From Thermococcaceae archaeon (GTDB taxonomy: Archaea > Methanobacteriota_B > Thermococci > Thermococcales > Thermococcaceae): a stretch of 64,000 bases of DNA. The translations under genes were made by a program, and so were the position numbers. Positions 53,001 to 62,511 of this stretch are shown piece after piece (the stretch's first letter is position 1; every line of letters starts with the position of its first letter). Under the pieces are notes generated by a model. That model had not been told where the DNA came from. It saw only the letters and a program-made list of their open reading frames with translations, and ran no database searches. Location: assembly GCA_030156945.1 (NCBI GenBank), contig JASGLT010000005.1, forward strand, positions 40,883-104,882. The letters run 5' to 3'.

Positions 53001-53788
53001 TGATACTCATCAAGATCGGCGGTAGCGTATTCAGTGATAAGAGGGGGGAGCCAGAGAACTTTGACACCGAAACCGTGATGAGAATCGCTGGGGAAATAGC
53101 CGAGTTCTATCCCAACGAGGAGTTCATCGTGGTGCACGGTGGGGGCAGCTTCGGCCACTACCACGCGAGCGAGCACGCGATAAGGGAGGGTCTCTCTGGA
53201 GAGTGGGAATCCGACAGGAGAAAGAAGATCGGCTTTTCCCTGACGCACCAGTCCATGCTGAGGGCCAACGCCAGCTTTATTGAGGTTTTTCTCTCCCAGA
53301 ATCTCCCGGCGTTTTCGGTCTCAACTTCCTCAATCTTCCTGACTGAGAGGGGGGAGATAGTCTACGCTGACATAGAGGTCATCGAGAAGCTCCTTGAGCT
53401 GGACTTTATTCCGATACTCTTCGGTGACGTCTCCGTTGACGTCGCCCAGGGGATAGACATTCTCTCGGGTGATCAGATAATGGCCTACCTCACGAAGATG
53501 CTCAAGCCGAAGAAGGTGATATTCCTCATGGATGTTGATGGCATCTACGACGGAAAGCCCGGTGAGGGGAGTCTCATTCAGGAGCTTGCCCGTGAGGAAG
53601 TTCCTGCCCTCCTCGAAAGACTTCACTGCACAGCCTCAGGAACGGACGTTACCGGGGGAATATGCAACAAGCTGAGGAAGGCCCACGAGATGGCCTACTA
53701 CTCCGAAGTCTGGTTCGTGAACGGTAAAGTCCCCGGAAGGCTGAGCGGAGCTATCCGGGGAGACGGCTTCGGGACGAGACTGAGGTGA
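53000..53788 (+). CDS. ipk: Isopentenyl phosphate kinase
   Basis: A 262-residue amino-acid-kinase-fold enzyme making isopentenyl diphosphate from isopentenyl phosphate, the last step of the archaeal mevalonate route. ATG 53000 follows GGTGGAGTG. LIKIGGSVFSDK starts the ATP site, GGGSFGHYHASEH holds the conserved catalytic His, and DVDGIYDGKP and ASGTDVTGGICNKL follow. Overlaps the mevalonate kinase stop by about one base. Confidence 0.94.
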   Translation: MILIKIGGSVFSDKRGEPENFDTETVMRIAGEIAEFYPNEEFIVVHGGGSFGHYHASEHAIREGLSGEWESDRRKKIGFSLTHQSMLRANASFIEVFLSQNLPAFSVSTSSIFLTERGEIVYADIEVIEKLLELDFIPILFGDVSVDVAQGIDILSGDQIMAYLTKMLKPKKVIFLMDVDGIYDGKPGEGSLIQELAREEVPALLERLHCTASGTDVTGGICNKLRKAHEMAYYSEVWFVNGKVPGRLSGAIRGDGFGTRLR

Positions 53789-53793
53789 GAGTT

Positions 53794-54549
53794 ATGTTTG
53801 CCGAAGTTCTCACAATCGGCGATGAGCTTTTGACGGGTCATACCGTCGATAGCAACTCCGCCTTCATAGCCTCGGAGCTGACCGAGCGGGGCTACTGGGT
53901 GAGAAGGATAACGACGGTCGGAGACGACGTTGAGGAGATAAAGGCCGTTGTTAGAGAGATACTCGCCAGAAAGCCGGAAGTTCTGGTTATCTCCGGCGGC
54001 CTCGGCCCGACTCACGACGACGTTACAATGCTGGCAGTTGCGGAGGCTCTCGGGAGAAAGCTTATCCTATATGAGGAGTGCCTTGAGAAGATAAAGGCCT
54101 TCTACGAGAGGCTCTACCGCGAGGGCTACATAGACGACCCGAGTCTGAACGAGGGGAGGAAGAAGATGGCCTACCTGCCAGAGGGGGTTGAGCCGCTTGA
54201 GAACACTGAGGGAGCTGCGCCAGGGGCTTTCATCGAGCATGAGGGTGTGAAAATCTTCGTCCTTCCGGGTATGCCGAGGGAAATGAAGGCCATGCTTGAG
54301 AAGGAAGTTCTTCCAAGACTTGGAAAAAGGAAGTTCGTCCAGAGAAAGTTTCTGGCAGAGATAACCGACGAGAGCAAGCTGGCTCCCATTCTCAAAGAGG
54401 CGCTTGAGAGGTTCAACGTCAGAATCCACTCATCTCCGAAGGGTTTTGGGAAGTATATAGGGCTGATAATCTTTGCCGAGGACGAGGAGGAACTGGAGAA
54501 AACCGTTGAGTACCTCGAAAGCAAGGGGATAAAGCTAGAAGAAGCCTGA
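53794..54549 (+). CDS. CinA-like molybdopterin-binding-fold protein (NMN deamidase-related)
   Basis: A 251-residue COG1058-type protein from ATG 53794 (GAGGTGAG upstream). EVLTIGDELLTGHTVDSNSAFIASELTERGYWV and VISGGLGPTHDDVTMLAVAEALG are the diagnostic MoCF-binding fold motifs. The C-terminal deamidase domain of bacterial CinA is missing. Relatives are linked to pyridine nucleotide clean-up. It lies 5 nt after ipk in the isoprenoid operon, with no evident pathway link. Confidence 0.85.
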   Translation: MFAEVLTIGDELLTGHTVDSNSAFIASELTERGYWVRRITTVGDDVEEIKAVVREILARKPEVLVISGGLGPTHDDVTMLAVAEALGRKLILYEECLEKIKAFYERLYREGYIDDPSLNEGRKKMAYLPEGVEPLENTEGAAPGAFIEHEGVKIFVLPGMPREMKAMLEKEVLPRLGKRKFVQRKFLAEITDESKLAPILKEALERFNVRIHSSPKGFGKYIGLIIFAEDEEELEKTVEYLESKGIKLEEA

Positions 54550-54627
54550 CTTCTACCTCTTTTTCTTGAAATCCCTTTCATTGGAAAGGCTATTAACCAC
54601 TTTCCTCCACTTGCGTTGGTGATTCCA

Positions 54628-55305
54628 ATGAAAAGGATAGGTCTCATCGGAGGAACAACCCCGGAATCAACAGAGTACTACTACCGCAAATACATCGAGA
54701 TATCGAGGGAGCTCTTCGAGCCCTACTTCTTCCCGGAGCTGGTTGTTTTCTCGATGAACTTCAAGGCCTTCAGGGAGAACCCGCGCGGCTGGGAAGGGAG
54801 GAAGGAGATGCTCATCGAGGCAGCTAAGGCGCTTGAGAGGGCCGGTGCGGGGGTAATTGGAATCGCCGCAAACACACCGCACATAGTCTTCCCGGACGTT
54901 CAGGAAGCCGTGGACGCTGAGATGGTCAGCATAATCGAGGCCGTCGCAAACGAAGCTGAGAGGCGCGGCCTTAAGAAGCTCCTCCTGCTCGGAACAAAGA
55001 CCACGATGGAGATGCCGTTCTATAGGGAGGCGCTCGAAAAGAAGGGCTTTCAGGTTGTAGTTCCCAACGAGGAAGAGCGTGAGAAGGTAAACTCGATAAT
55101 CTTTAACGAGCTGGCCCTCGGAAAGCTGGAGAGCAAGCCGTACCTCGTTGAGCTGATTGAAAAGTACGCCCAGGAAGGCGTTGAGGGTGTAATCCTGGGC
55201 TGTACTGAGCTTCCGCTGGCGATAAAACCTGGAGATGTTAGCATAGAAGTCCTCGACAGCGCAGAGATTCACATGAGGGCGCTCATCGAGAGGGCGATGG
55301 AGTGA
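54628..55305 (+). CDS. Aspartate/glutamate racemase-family protein with one catalytic Cys missing
   Basis: A 225-residue protein from ATG 54628 ([20 protein letters not shown]). The second catalytic Cys is present ([11 protein letters not shown]), but the first, normally in P-C-N-T-A-H, is Ala: [11 protein letters not shown]. Two-base racemisation needs both thiols, so the protein is likely a one-sided racemase-fold enzyme (isomerase, lyase or hydrolase) or inactive. It has its own spacing (66 nt) in the operon. Confidence 0.78.
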   Translation: MKRIGLIGGTTPESTEYYYRKYIEISRELFEPYFFPELVVFSMNFKAFRENPRGWEGRKEMLIEAAKALERAGAGVIGIAANTPHIVFPDVQEAVDAEMVSIIEAVANEAERRGLKKLLLLGTKTTMEMPFYREALEKKGFQVVVPNEEEREKVNSIIFNELALGKLESKPYLVELIEKYAQEGVEGVILGCTELPLAIKPGDVSIEVLDSAEIHMRALIERAME

Positions 55306-55352
55306 GCGGAAACTTCTTTAACTTCTTTTCCTCTATTCCTTCGGTGGTTGTA

Positions 55353-56477
55353 ATGGGGGAGTTTGATAAAGAGGAACTCACGATCATCAGGAAGTTCGAG
55401 CACATAGAGCACTGCCTCAAGAGGAACGTTCAGGCCCACGTTAGCAACGGTTTTGAGGATGTCCACTTCGTCCACATGAGCCTTCCCGAGATTGACAAGG
55501 ATGAAATCGACCTGAGCGTCGAGTTTCTTGGAAGGAAGTTTGACTATCCGATTTTCATCGCTGGAATGACCGGCGGAACGAAGGGTTCACAGCTCGCGGG
55601 GAGGATTAACAAAACCCTCGCTCAAGCCGCCCAGGAGCTCAACATCCCGATGGGCGTTGGAAGTCAAAGGGCCATGATAAGGAAGCCCGAGACCTGGGAG
55701 AGCTACTACGTTAGGGACGTTGCTCCCGATGTGTTTCTCGTTGGAAACCTCGGCGCCCCCCAGTTCGCCGAGACAATGCCGGGCCGCTACGGCCTTGAGG
55801 AGGCGCTTAAGGCCGTTGAGACCATTCAGGCCGATGCCCTGGCCATCCACATGAACCCGCTCCAGGAGAGCGTCCAGCCCGAGGGGGATACGCAGTACAG
55901 GGGCGTTTTGAAGGCTTTGGCCGAGCTGAAGGCCGAGTTCCCGTATCCGATAATCGCGAAGGAGACCGGGGCAGGGGTCTCCATGGAGGTCGCGGTAAGG
56001 CTTGAGAGCATAGGCATAGACGCCATCGACGTGGGCGGCCTCGGCGGGACAAGCTGGAGCGGAGTGGAATACTACCGCGCCAAGGACGAGCTCGGAAAGG
56101 ACTTAGCGCTCCGCTTCTGGGACTGGGGGATAAAGACCGCCATCAGCGTTGCCGAAGTTAGGTACGCAACCGAGCTCCCAATAATAGCCACCGGCGGAAT
56201 GCGGGACGGAATAACGATGGCAAAGGCCTTGGCCATGGGAGCTACCTTTGCTGGAGTTGCCCTGCCGCTTCTCAAGCCAGCCGTCAAGGGCGACGTTGGA
56301 GGGGTCGTAAAAATCTTAAGGCGCTACATAGAGGAAATAAGAAATGCCATGTTCTTAGTTGGTGCAAGAAACGTCGAGGAGTTGAGAAAGGTTCCGCTCG
56401 TTATAACTGGCTTTACAAGGGAGTGGCTGGAGCAGAGGATTGACCTGCCCTCTTACTTGAGGAACAGGGGCATCTGA
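55353..56477 (+). CDS. fni: Type 2 isopentenyl-diphosphate delta-isomerase (FMN)
   Basis: A 374-residue FMN- and NADPH-dependent isomerase interconverting IPP and DMAPP. ATG 55353 (GGTGGTTG upstream). [73 protein letters not shown] and IATGGMRDG are the FMN and substrate motifs. It supplies DMAPP to the GGPP synthase downstream. Confidence 0.95.
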   Translation: MGEFDKEELTIIRKFEHIEHCLKRNVQAHVSNGFEDVHFVHMSLPEIDKDEIDLSVEFLGRKFDYPIFIAGMTGGTKGSQLAGRINKTLAQAAQELNIPMGVGSQRAMIRKPETWESYYVRDVAPDVFLVGNLGAPQFAETMPGRYGLEEALKAVETIQADALAIHMNPLQESVQPEGDTQYRGVLKALAELKAEFPYPIIAKETGAGVSMEVAVRLESIGIDAIDVGGLGGTSWSGVEYYRAKDELGKDLALRFWDWGIKTAISVAEVRYATELPIIATGGMRDGITMAKALAMGATFAGVALPLLKPAVKGDVGGVVKILRRYIEEIRNAMFLVGARNVEELRKVPLVITGFTREWLEQRIDLPSYLRNRGI

Positions 56478-56530
56478 TCTCCGTTCTTCGCGCTTTCCTC
56501 TTTCTTCTAGTGCTTCTTCCAAATGCACAC

Positions 56531-56540
56531 CTTTTTAAAC
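56531..56540 (+). promoter_or_regulatory. TATA box of RNase J
   Basis: CTTTTTAAAC lies 25-30 bp before 56561, the first base of the hairpin described below, so the mRNA would begin at or beside the stem. Confidence 0.5.
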
Positions 56541-56560
56541 CCATAGCCCAACTAAGACCA

Positions 56561-56596
56561 ACGCAGCCCCACGCCTCAGGAGAGGCCTGGGGGCGT
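56561..56596 (+). promoter_or_regulatory. 5'-terminal hairpin in the RNase J leader
   Basis: Three nested stems, ACGC/GCGT (56561-56564 with 56593-56596), CCCC/GGGG (56567-56570 with 56589-56592) and GCCTC/GAGGC (56573-56577 with 56582-56586), loop AGGA, with a 2-nt bulge and a 2x2 internal loop. The stem starts where transcription should start and ends 2 nt before the AAGGAGG ribosome binding site. Confidence 0.55.
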
Positions 56597-56612
56597 AAGG
56601 AGGAATGAGTAT

Positions 56613-57947
56613 ATGATAAAAATCTACACGATTAGCGGCTACGAGGAAGTCGGTAAGAACATGACCGCCGTCGGCTATTCTGACGGCAGGAAAGAGGAAG
56701 TCGTTATAATCGACATGGGTATAAGGCTCGACCGCGTTCTCATCCACGAGGATGTCAACATCCAGGAGTTTCCGACCAAGGAACTCCAGAAGCTCGGGGC
56801 GATTCCCGATGATTCAATTCTGCGGAACAAGAAGGTCGTTGCGATAACTTTCACCCACGGCCACCTCGACCACATTGGAGCGGTAGGGAAAATAGCCCCC
56901 CACTATCCGGACGTTCCGATATACGGCACGCCCTACACGATAAAGCTGGCCAAGAGCGAGGTCAAGAGCGAGCAGTACTTCGAGGTCAAAAATCCGATGT
57001 ACGAAACAGAATTTGGTGAGATAGTCCAGGTGAGCGAGAACCTGGCGATAGAGTTCGTGAGGACAACTCACTCGATACCCCAAGCGGCGATGGTGGTCGT
57101 CCACACTCCCGAGGGAGCCGTTGTCCACACGGGCGACTTCAAGTTCGACAACAACAACCCGCTCGGTGAGAGGCCCGACTATAAAAGGTTAAAGGAGCTC
57201 GGCAAGGAGGGCGTTAAGGTTCTCATAGCCGAATCAACCCGCGTCGCAGAGCCGACTAAGACGCCGAGCGAAGCAGTTGCCCAGATGCTCTTGGAAGACT
57301 TTTTCCTCTACGAGGGCATGGACGAGAAGGGCCTGATAGCGACCACCTTTGCCAGCCACATCTTCAGACTCCAGGAGCTAATCTGGATAGCAAACAAGAT
57401 GGGAAGGCAGGCAGTCTTCATAGGAAGGTCTCTGGCGAAGTACACTGGCATAGCCAAGCAGCTCGGTCTGATAAAGATGAAGGGTTCCAGGGTCATAAGG
57501 AGCCCGAACGCCATAAAGAAGGTTCTCGCCGAGGTTTCTGGTGCAAGGGAGAACTACCTACTCGTTGTTACGGGCCACCAGGGTGAGCCAGGTGCTGTGC
57601 TCACGAGAATGGCAAACGGCGAGCTCTACGATATAGGAAAGCAGGACACAGTCGTCTTCTCAGCTGGAACCATACCGAATCCGCTCAACAGGGCCCAGCG
57701 CTACATCCTAGAGACCAAGCTGAGGATGAAGGGCGTTAGGATGATAAAGGACCTCCACGTTTCCGGCCACGCCAGCAGAGAAGACCACCGCTACCTCCTC
57801 AGGATGCTCAATCCCGAGAACATCGTCCCCGCGCACGGTGAGTTCCGGATGCTGACCCACTACGCCGAGCTTGCCGAGGAAGAAGGCTACCTCATAGGCA
57901 GAGACATCTTTGTGTCAAGGAACGGCTACACCGTTGAGATAAAGTGA
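56613..57947 (+). CDS. rnj: Archaeal RNase J
   Basis: A 444-residue beta-CASP metallo-beta-lactamase ribonuclease, by family a 5'-to-3' exonuclease in archaea. HGHLDHIGAVG gives the zinc site, THSIPQA and HTGDFKFD the further ligands, and VTGHQGEPGAVL plus VSGHASREDH the beta-CASP motifs. ATG 56613 lies 9 nt after AAGGAGG. It sits within the isoprenoid gene cluster, between fni and GGPP synthase. A hairpin heads its mRNA. Confidence 0.93.
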   Translation: MIKIYTISGYEEVGKNMTAVGYSDGRKEEVVIIDMGIRLDRVLIHEDVNIQEFPTKELQKLGAIPDDSILRNKKVVAITFTHGHLDHIGAVGKIAPHYPDVPIYGTPYTIKLAKSEVKSEQYFEVKNPMYETEFGEIVQVSENLAIEFVRTTHSIPQAAMVVVHTPEGAVVHTGDFKFDNNNPLGERPDYKRLKELGKEGVKVLIAESTRVAEPTKTPSEAVAQMLLEDFFLYEGMDEKGLIATTFASHIFRLQELIWIANKMGRQAVFIGRSLAKYTGIAKQLGLIKMKGSRVIRSPNAIKKVLAEVSGARENYLLVVTGHQGEPGAVLTRMANGELYDIGKQDTVVFSAGTIPNPLNRAQRYILETKLRMKGVRMIKDLHVSGHASREDHRYLLRMLNPENIVPAHGEFRMLTHYAELAEEEGYLIGRDIFVSRNGYTVEIK

Positions 57948-58014
57948 GGGTAAAACTGATAAACCATTGATGCATTTTCCATCTGTCGTTCTCATCACTC
58001 ATGAGGTGGGTAGC

Positions 58015-59046
58015 ATGGGAAAGTACGATGAGCTGTTCGCAAGGATTAAGGAGAAGGCAAAGGACGTTGATAGGGTCATCCTCGAACTTGTGCCGGAAAA
58101 GGAGCCGCTTAAGCTGTATAAAGCCGCGAGGCACTACCCTCTTGCAGGTGGAAAGCGCGTTAGGCCCTTCGTTGTCCTCCGCGCCGCTGAAGCAGTCTGC
58201 GGCGACCCGGAAAAGGCCCTCTATCCAGCGGCTTCCGTCGAGTTCATCCACAACTACTCCCTCGTCCACGACGACATAATGGACATGGACGAGCTGAGAC
58301 GGGGAAGGCCGACAGTCCACAAGCTCTGGGGCGTCAACATGGCAATCCTTGCCGGTGATCTGCTCTTCAGCAAGGCCTTCGAGGCGATAGCGAAGGCCGA
58401 TGTTCCGGCCGAGAAGAAGGCCAGAATCCTCGACGTCCTCGTCAGAACTTCTAACCTGCTCTGCGAGGGACAAGCTTTGGACATAGAGTTCGAGACGAGG
58501 GAAGAGGTTACCGTCGAGGAGTACCTCAAGATGATAAGCGGCAAGACCGGGGCGCTCTTCCAGGGCTCGGCGGAGATAGGTGCCATAGTGGGCACGGAGG
58601 ATGAGGACTACATCGGGGCCCTCTCAAAGTGGGGCATGAACGTCGGAATAGCCTTCCAGATATGGGATGACGTCCTCGATCTGATTGCCGACGAGGAGAA
58701 GCTCGGAAAGCCCGTCGGGAGCGACATAAGGAAGGGTAAGAAGACTCTGATAGTCAGCCACTTCTTTGAGCACGCGAGCGAGGAGGACAAGGCCGAGTTC
58801 CTGAAAGTCTTCGGCAAGTACGCCGGCGATGCCAAGGGTGATGCACTGATACACGACGAGAACGTCAAGGAGGAGGTGGCAAATGCCATCGAGCTCCTCA
58901 AGAAGTACGGCAGCATAGACTACGCGGCAAACTACGCCAAGAACCTCATCAGGGAAGCGAACGAGGCCCTCAAGGTTCTCCCTGAGAGCGAAGCCAGGAG
59001 GGACCTTGAGCTTCTCGCGGAGTTCCTCGTCGAGAGGGAGTTCTGA
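58015..59046 (+). CDS. Geranylgeranyl diphosphate synthase
   Basis: A 343-residue trans-prenyltransferase from ATG 58015 (GAGGTGGGTAGC upstream). The first Asp-rich motif is HDDIMDMDELRRGRPTVH and the second WDDVLDLIADEEK; GGKRVRPFVVLRAAEAV binds IPP. It makes C20 (or C15/C20) prenyl chains for ether lipids. It completes the run mevalonate kinase, isopentenyl phosphate kinase, isomerase, prenyltransferase. Confidence 0.93.
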   Translation: MGKYDELFARIKEKAKDVDRVILELVPEKEPLKLYKAARHYPLAGGKRVRPFVVLRAAEAVCGDPEKALYPAASVEFIHNYSLVHDDIMDMDELRRGRPTVHKLWGVNMAILAGDLLFSKAFEAIAKADVPAEKKARILDVLVRTSNLLCEGQALDIEFETREEVTVEEYLKMISGKTGALFQGSAEIGAIVGTEDEDYIGALSKWGMNVGIAFQIWDDVLDLIADEEKLGKPVGSDIRKGKKTLIVSHFFEHASEEDKAEFLKVFGKYAGDAKGDALIHDENVKEEVANAIELLKKYGSIDYAANYAKNLIREANEALKVLPESEARRDLELLAEFLVEREF

Positions 59047-59113
59047 GGCCTCTTTTTCCCACTCACTTGTTGGTCAAAATCTTTTTAACTTTCCATCGTT
59101 AGTTTGTGCTGGA

Positions 59114-59764
59114 ATGGCGATGGGGGAGGACGTTTCGGGAGGAGAATTTGATATCTTCAGGTACTACAACGACGTCATAATCCTATCCCTGCTTCTACTA
59201 ATAGGCTCTGCCCTGACAGTACCCTGGCTCGAAGTGTCGTTTCGTTCATACTGGGATGCCCTTTACTACCTTGCCCTTCCGCTCGTCATTACCGTCCTTC
59301 TTCACGAGGGGCTTCACGCTCTCGCGGCAAAGCTCTGCGGCGCTGACGTCGGCTTTGGAGTTTCTGCCAAGTATGGAATGGTTACGCCTTACATCAGCTT
59401 TAGGACTCCCTTAACAGTCAAGAAAGCGAGATACGTGATAGTGGCTCCTATTTTAGTCTCCATTGCTGCCTTCTTAGTCTCGTGGCTTACTCGCTCTCCC
59501 TTCTGGGCACTCCTATACGTCTTCAACACCGCTGGAATGGCGGGGGACTTCTTGATACTCCTCGTGCTCTTAAAGATGCCGTCTGAAGCCCCTGTGTGGG
59601 ACGAAGGCACGGTTATGAAGTCAGAAATCGAATTTCCTGAACCTTATCCAAGCTGGGTCTCCAGAGGATTGGTTCTGCTCCTTGTTTTGGTTATCCTGGT
59701 TATTGCGGCAAACTTCAGGGTGGAGGTTGAGGTAGTCTATGTCTCAAACCAGACCAACCCTTAA
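59114..59764 (+). CDS. DUF3267-type membrane metalloprotease-like protein
   Basis: A 216-residue membrane protein with about four or five helices and an H-E-x-x-H zinc motif in the third (VLLHEGLHALAAKLCGADVGFG), the pattern of DUF3267 and site-2-protease-like families. A TATA-like CTTTTTAAC lies at about 59087-59095. Substrate unknown. The next gene starts 26 nt downstream. Confidence 0.72.
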   Translation: MAMGEDVSGGEFDIFRYYNDVIILSLLLLIGSALTVPWLEVSFRSYWDALYYLALPLVITVLLHEGLHALAAKLCGADVGFGVSAKYGMVTPYISFRTPLTVKKARYVIVAPILVSIAAFLVSWLTRSPFWALLYVFNTAGMAGDFLILLVLLKMPSEAPVWDEGTVMKSEIEFPEPYPSWVSRGLVLLLVLVILVIAANFRVEVEVVYVSNQTNP

Positions 59765-59790
59765 ATACCATTTCGACGTCTATCTTAACG

Positions 59791-61119
59791 GTGGTTACTG
59801 TGGACGTTCTCGAACTTCTCTCAAAGTTGGTGGCCTTTGAGACTGTGAACGACCCGGCCAGGGGGATAAGGCCTTCCAAGGACTGCCCGGCCTTCATAAG
59901 GGATACTCTTGCCTCGTGGGGAATAGAGAGCGAGCTGATAGAACGCGACGGCTACTACGCGGTCTACGGCGAAATAGGGGAGGGAAAGCCGAAGCTCCTT
60001 TTCATGGCCCACTTTGACGTCGTGCCCGTAAACAGGGAGGAGTGGGAGACCGATCCCTTCAAGCTCACAGTAAAAGGGGACCGCGCCTACGGCAGGGGCA
60101 GTGCCGACGACAAGGGCAACGTTGCCTCAATAATGCTCGCACTGAAGGAGCTCTCGAAGGAGAGACTCGATGGAAAGGTTCTCTTCGCCTTCACGGGCGA
60201 TGAAGAGATCGGCGGCAGGATGGCGATGCACATCGCTGAAAGGCTTGCTCAAGAGGAAAAACTTCCTGAGTACATGGTGAACGCCGACGGAATCGGAATG
60301 AAGCCGATAATCAGGAGGAGAAAGGGCTTCGGCGTGACCGTTCGCGTCCCCTCGGAGAAAACGAAAGTTAAGGGTACCGTTAAGCGCGAGACCTTCAGGA
60401 TAAGGACGCCCGTGCTGGAGACGAGGCACGCTGCCTACTTCCTCCCCGGCGTTGATACCCACCCGCTTATAGCGGCCTCGCACTTCCTCAGGAGCAAAGA
60501 GGCTTTCGCCGTTTCGCTCGAAGGGAAGTTCCTCAAGGGCAACGTCGTGCCGGGTGAAGTGACCCTTACGTACGTTGTTCCCGATAAGGGCGGGGAAGTC
60601 GAGGCAGACCTCGGCCTCACGAGGCTCCTCAAGGCAGTAGTTCCCTTCGTGAGGGCTCCGATAAAAGCGGAGAAGTACAGCGACTATGGAGTCTCGATCA
60701 CGCCCAACCTGTACTCCATCGAAGACGGGAAGCACGTCCTCAAGTTCGACGTTAGGGCTATGAGCCGTTCAAAGGACGAGATTGAACGGGTGATGAGAGA
60801 AGTGGTGGAGTTCAACCTTCCAGAGGCAGAGGTTGAAGTTGCCACCAATGAGAAGGCGGGCTACCTCTTCACCCACCCGGAGGAAAAGATCGTCAGAGTG
60901 ACTCTGGAGGTCCTTAAGGAGCTCGGCGAGAAGGCGGAGCCCGTTGAAGGGCCAGGAGCGGCTGACTCAAGGTTCTTCACGCCCTACGGAGTGAAGGCGA
61001 TAGACTTCGGCCCGAGGGGAGGGAACATCCACGGCCCGAACGAGTACGTTGAGATAGACTCGCTCCGCAGGATGCCGGCGCTCTACGCTGAGCTGGCGAA
61101 GAGGCTGGTGAGGAAGTAG
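59791..61119 (+). CDS. M20-family metallopeptidase/deacylase
   Basis: A 442-residue zinc-dependent M20 enzyme of the acetylornithine deacetylase/carboxypeptidase group. FMAHFDVVPVNREEWETDPF holds the first His and Asp, GRGSADDKGNVAS the bridging Asp, FTGDEEIGG the catalytic Glu pair. The GTG start at 59791 or a GTG three codons on are both possible. Its stop abuts that of the convergent ATPase with no gap. Confidence 0.86.
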   Translation: MVTVDVLELLSKLVAFETVNDPARGIRPSKDCPAFIRDTLASWGIESELIERDGYYAVYGEIGEGKPKLLFMAHFDVVPVNREEWETDPFKLTVKGDRAYGRGSADDKGNVASIMLALKELSKERLDGKVLFAFTGDEEIGGRMAMHIAERLAQEEKLPEYMVNADGIGMKPIIRRRKGFGVTVRVPSEKTKVKGTVKRETFRIRTPVLETRHAAYFLPGVDTHPLIAASHFLRSKEAFAVSLEGKFLKGNVVPGEVTLTYVVPDKGGEVEADLGLTRLLKAVVPFVRAPIKAEKYSDYGVSITPNLYSIEDGKHVLKFDVRAMSRSKDEIERVMREVVEFNLPEAEVEVATNEKAGYLFTHPEEKIVRVTLEVLKELGEKAEPVEGPGAADSRFFTPYGVKAIDFGPRGGNIHGPNEYVEIDSLRRMPALYAELAKRLVRK

Positions 61120-62487
61120 TCAGCGCCCTTCCTCCCCAACTTCATTGAAATCCTCGAGGTCAAAGACGAGATAGCCTTCCTCCCTTAGGTTCTCTTTTCC
61201 TTTTATCCTTCTCCCGATCAGTCCGAAGTAGCTCCCCCCTATTCCCGTAAGCTCCGCCTTTCTTTCAAGGTCTTTCAGGATCCCCCTCGCTTCCCTTTCG
61301 CTCAAGTTCTTCCACTTGGCCTCGAAAAAGCCCGCTTCCCCTGTGATGCTGTTGAGGGCAACCAAGTCGATCTCCTCCCCTCTGTGCCACCATCTTCCAA
61401 GCTTCGTGAACCTGAAGGGCAGCTTTCCGAGACGGTTCATCCTAATCAGGAACTGTCCGGCAACGCTCTCGAAGACCTCGCCGAGGTAGCGGTTGAAGTC
61501 GCTCTGGAAGTCCTCGAAGCTTATTGCTCCAATTTCTATGTCATCGCGGTAGGGGTAGACAAAGCGAAGCCAGAAGCGGTAGTAGAAGTCTTTCACCCTG
61601 TAAACACCGCGCCCGCGCTTTCTCTGGTTTATCGGGTACTCCTTCTTCACGAGGTCGAGGGTCTGGAGGACTTTGAGGTACTTCGGGAGGTTCGTCACAG
61701 CGACCCTCGTCTCGTTCGCTATCTCCGTGAGCTTCGTCTTTCCGTCGTTTATGGCCTTCAGGATGTTGAGGTACGTAATCGGTTCCCTCAGCTCGTCTTT
61801 CAGCAACCTCTCGGCGTCTTCATAGAGGACACTCACCCGGTTGTAGAAGTTGTTCTCGATATTTTTCTCCACTGGAAGAGAGTCATCGAAGTACTGGAAG
61901 TAAGCTGGGATTCCGTCTATAGTTCCATAGACTCTAACGAGCTCTTCCCAGCTGTAGCGCGGGAAAGCCTCCTTCAGGTGGAAGAATTCAAGGGGGCGGA
62001 GCTTTATCTGACCAGTCCTCCTGCCGTAGAGCGAGTTCTTGTAGCTCATGAGGCTCTCCATCGTCGAGATAGAAGAGCCGAGCAGAATAAGGAAAACCTT
62101 TGAGTCCTTCAGCACCTCATCCCAGATGTACTGAAACGTCGAGGGAATCCCCTTATCCTCCTCAACCCAGTAAGGGAACTCGTCTATTACGAAGGCCATC
62201 TTTCCGAACTCTTTCACTCTCTCAAAGAACTCCTCAAGATTCCTTGCCTCGATGAAGACGTTGAACTTCCTGTTGAACGCTTTTATGAGCCTATCCAGCT
62301 CAAGCTCCATCGGCTCTTTTTTAGCTAAGAAGTAGAAGGCTTTCTTTCCATTTATGAACTGCTTCACGAGCTCGGTCTTTCCCACCCTTCTCCTGCCGTA
62401 GATGAGGATAAGGTGAGCCTTGTCCTGGGCGTAGAGCTCCTCAAGTGCATGGAGCTCCTCTTCCCGGTCGATGAATTTTAATATCAT
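61120..62487 (-). CDS. Archaeal AAA ATPase with DUF234 C-terminal domain
   Basis: A 455-residue protein. Residues 1-220 are the PF01637-type ATPase (Walker A YGRRRVGKTEL, Walker B MAFVIDEFPYW, sensor LILLGSSIS). A winged helix follows (KTKLTEIANETRVAVTNLPKYLKVLQ), then DUF234 with a possible PD-(D/E)xK nuclease core (GEEIDLVALN...GFFEAKWK). Families of this kind are multi-copy in Thermococcales and are linked to mobile or defence functions, but the role is unproven. AT-rich promoter upstream. Confidence 0.88.
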   Translation of the reverse strand: MILKFIDREEELHALEELYAQDKAHLILIYGRRRVGKTELVKQFINGKKAFYFLAKKEPMELELDRLIKAFNRKFNVFIEARNLEEFFERVKEFGKMAFVIDEFPYWVEEDKGIPSTFQYIWDEVLKDSKVFLILLGSSISTMESLMSYKNSLYGRRTGQIKLRPLEFFHLKEAFPRYSWEELVRVYGTIDGIPAYFQYFDDSLPVEKNIENNFYNRVSVLYEDAERLLKDELREPITYLNILKAINDGKTKLTEIANETRVAVTNLPKYLKVLQTLDLVKKEYPINQRKRGRGVYRVKDFYYRFWLRFVYPYRDDIEIGAISFEDFQSDFNRYLGEVFESVAGQFLIRMNRLGKLPFRFTKLGRWWHRGEEIDLVALNSITGEAGFFEAKWKNLSEREARGILKDLERKAELTGIGGSYFGLIGRRIKGKENLREEGYLVFDLEDFNEVGEEGR

Positions 62488-62511
62488 AATATTTAATATC
62501 GCGTTATTAAT

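Noticed and set aside
56605..56616. A three-codon upstream reading frame (M-S-I-stop) overlapping the RNase J start.
   Set aside because: The Shine-Dalgarno sequence is too close to its ATG to serve it and at the right distance for the RNase J ATG. It is most likely chance.
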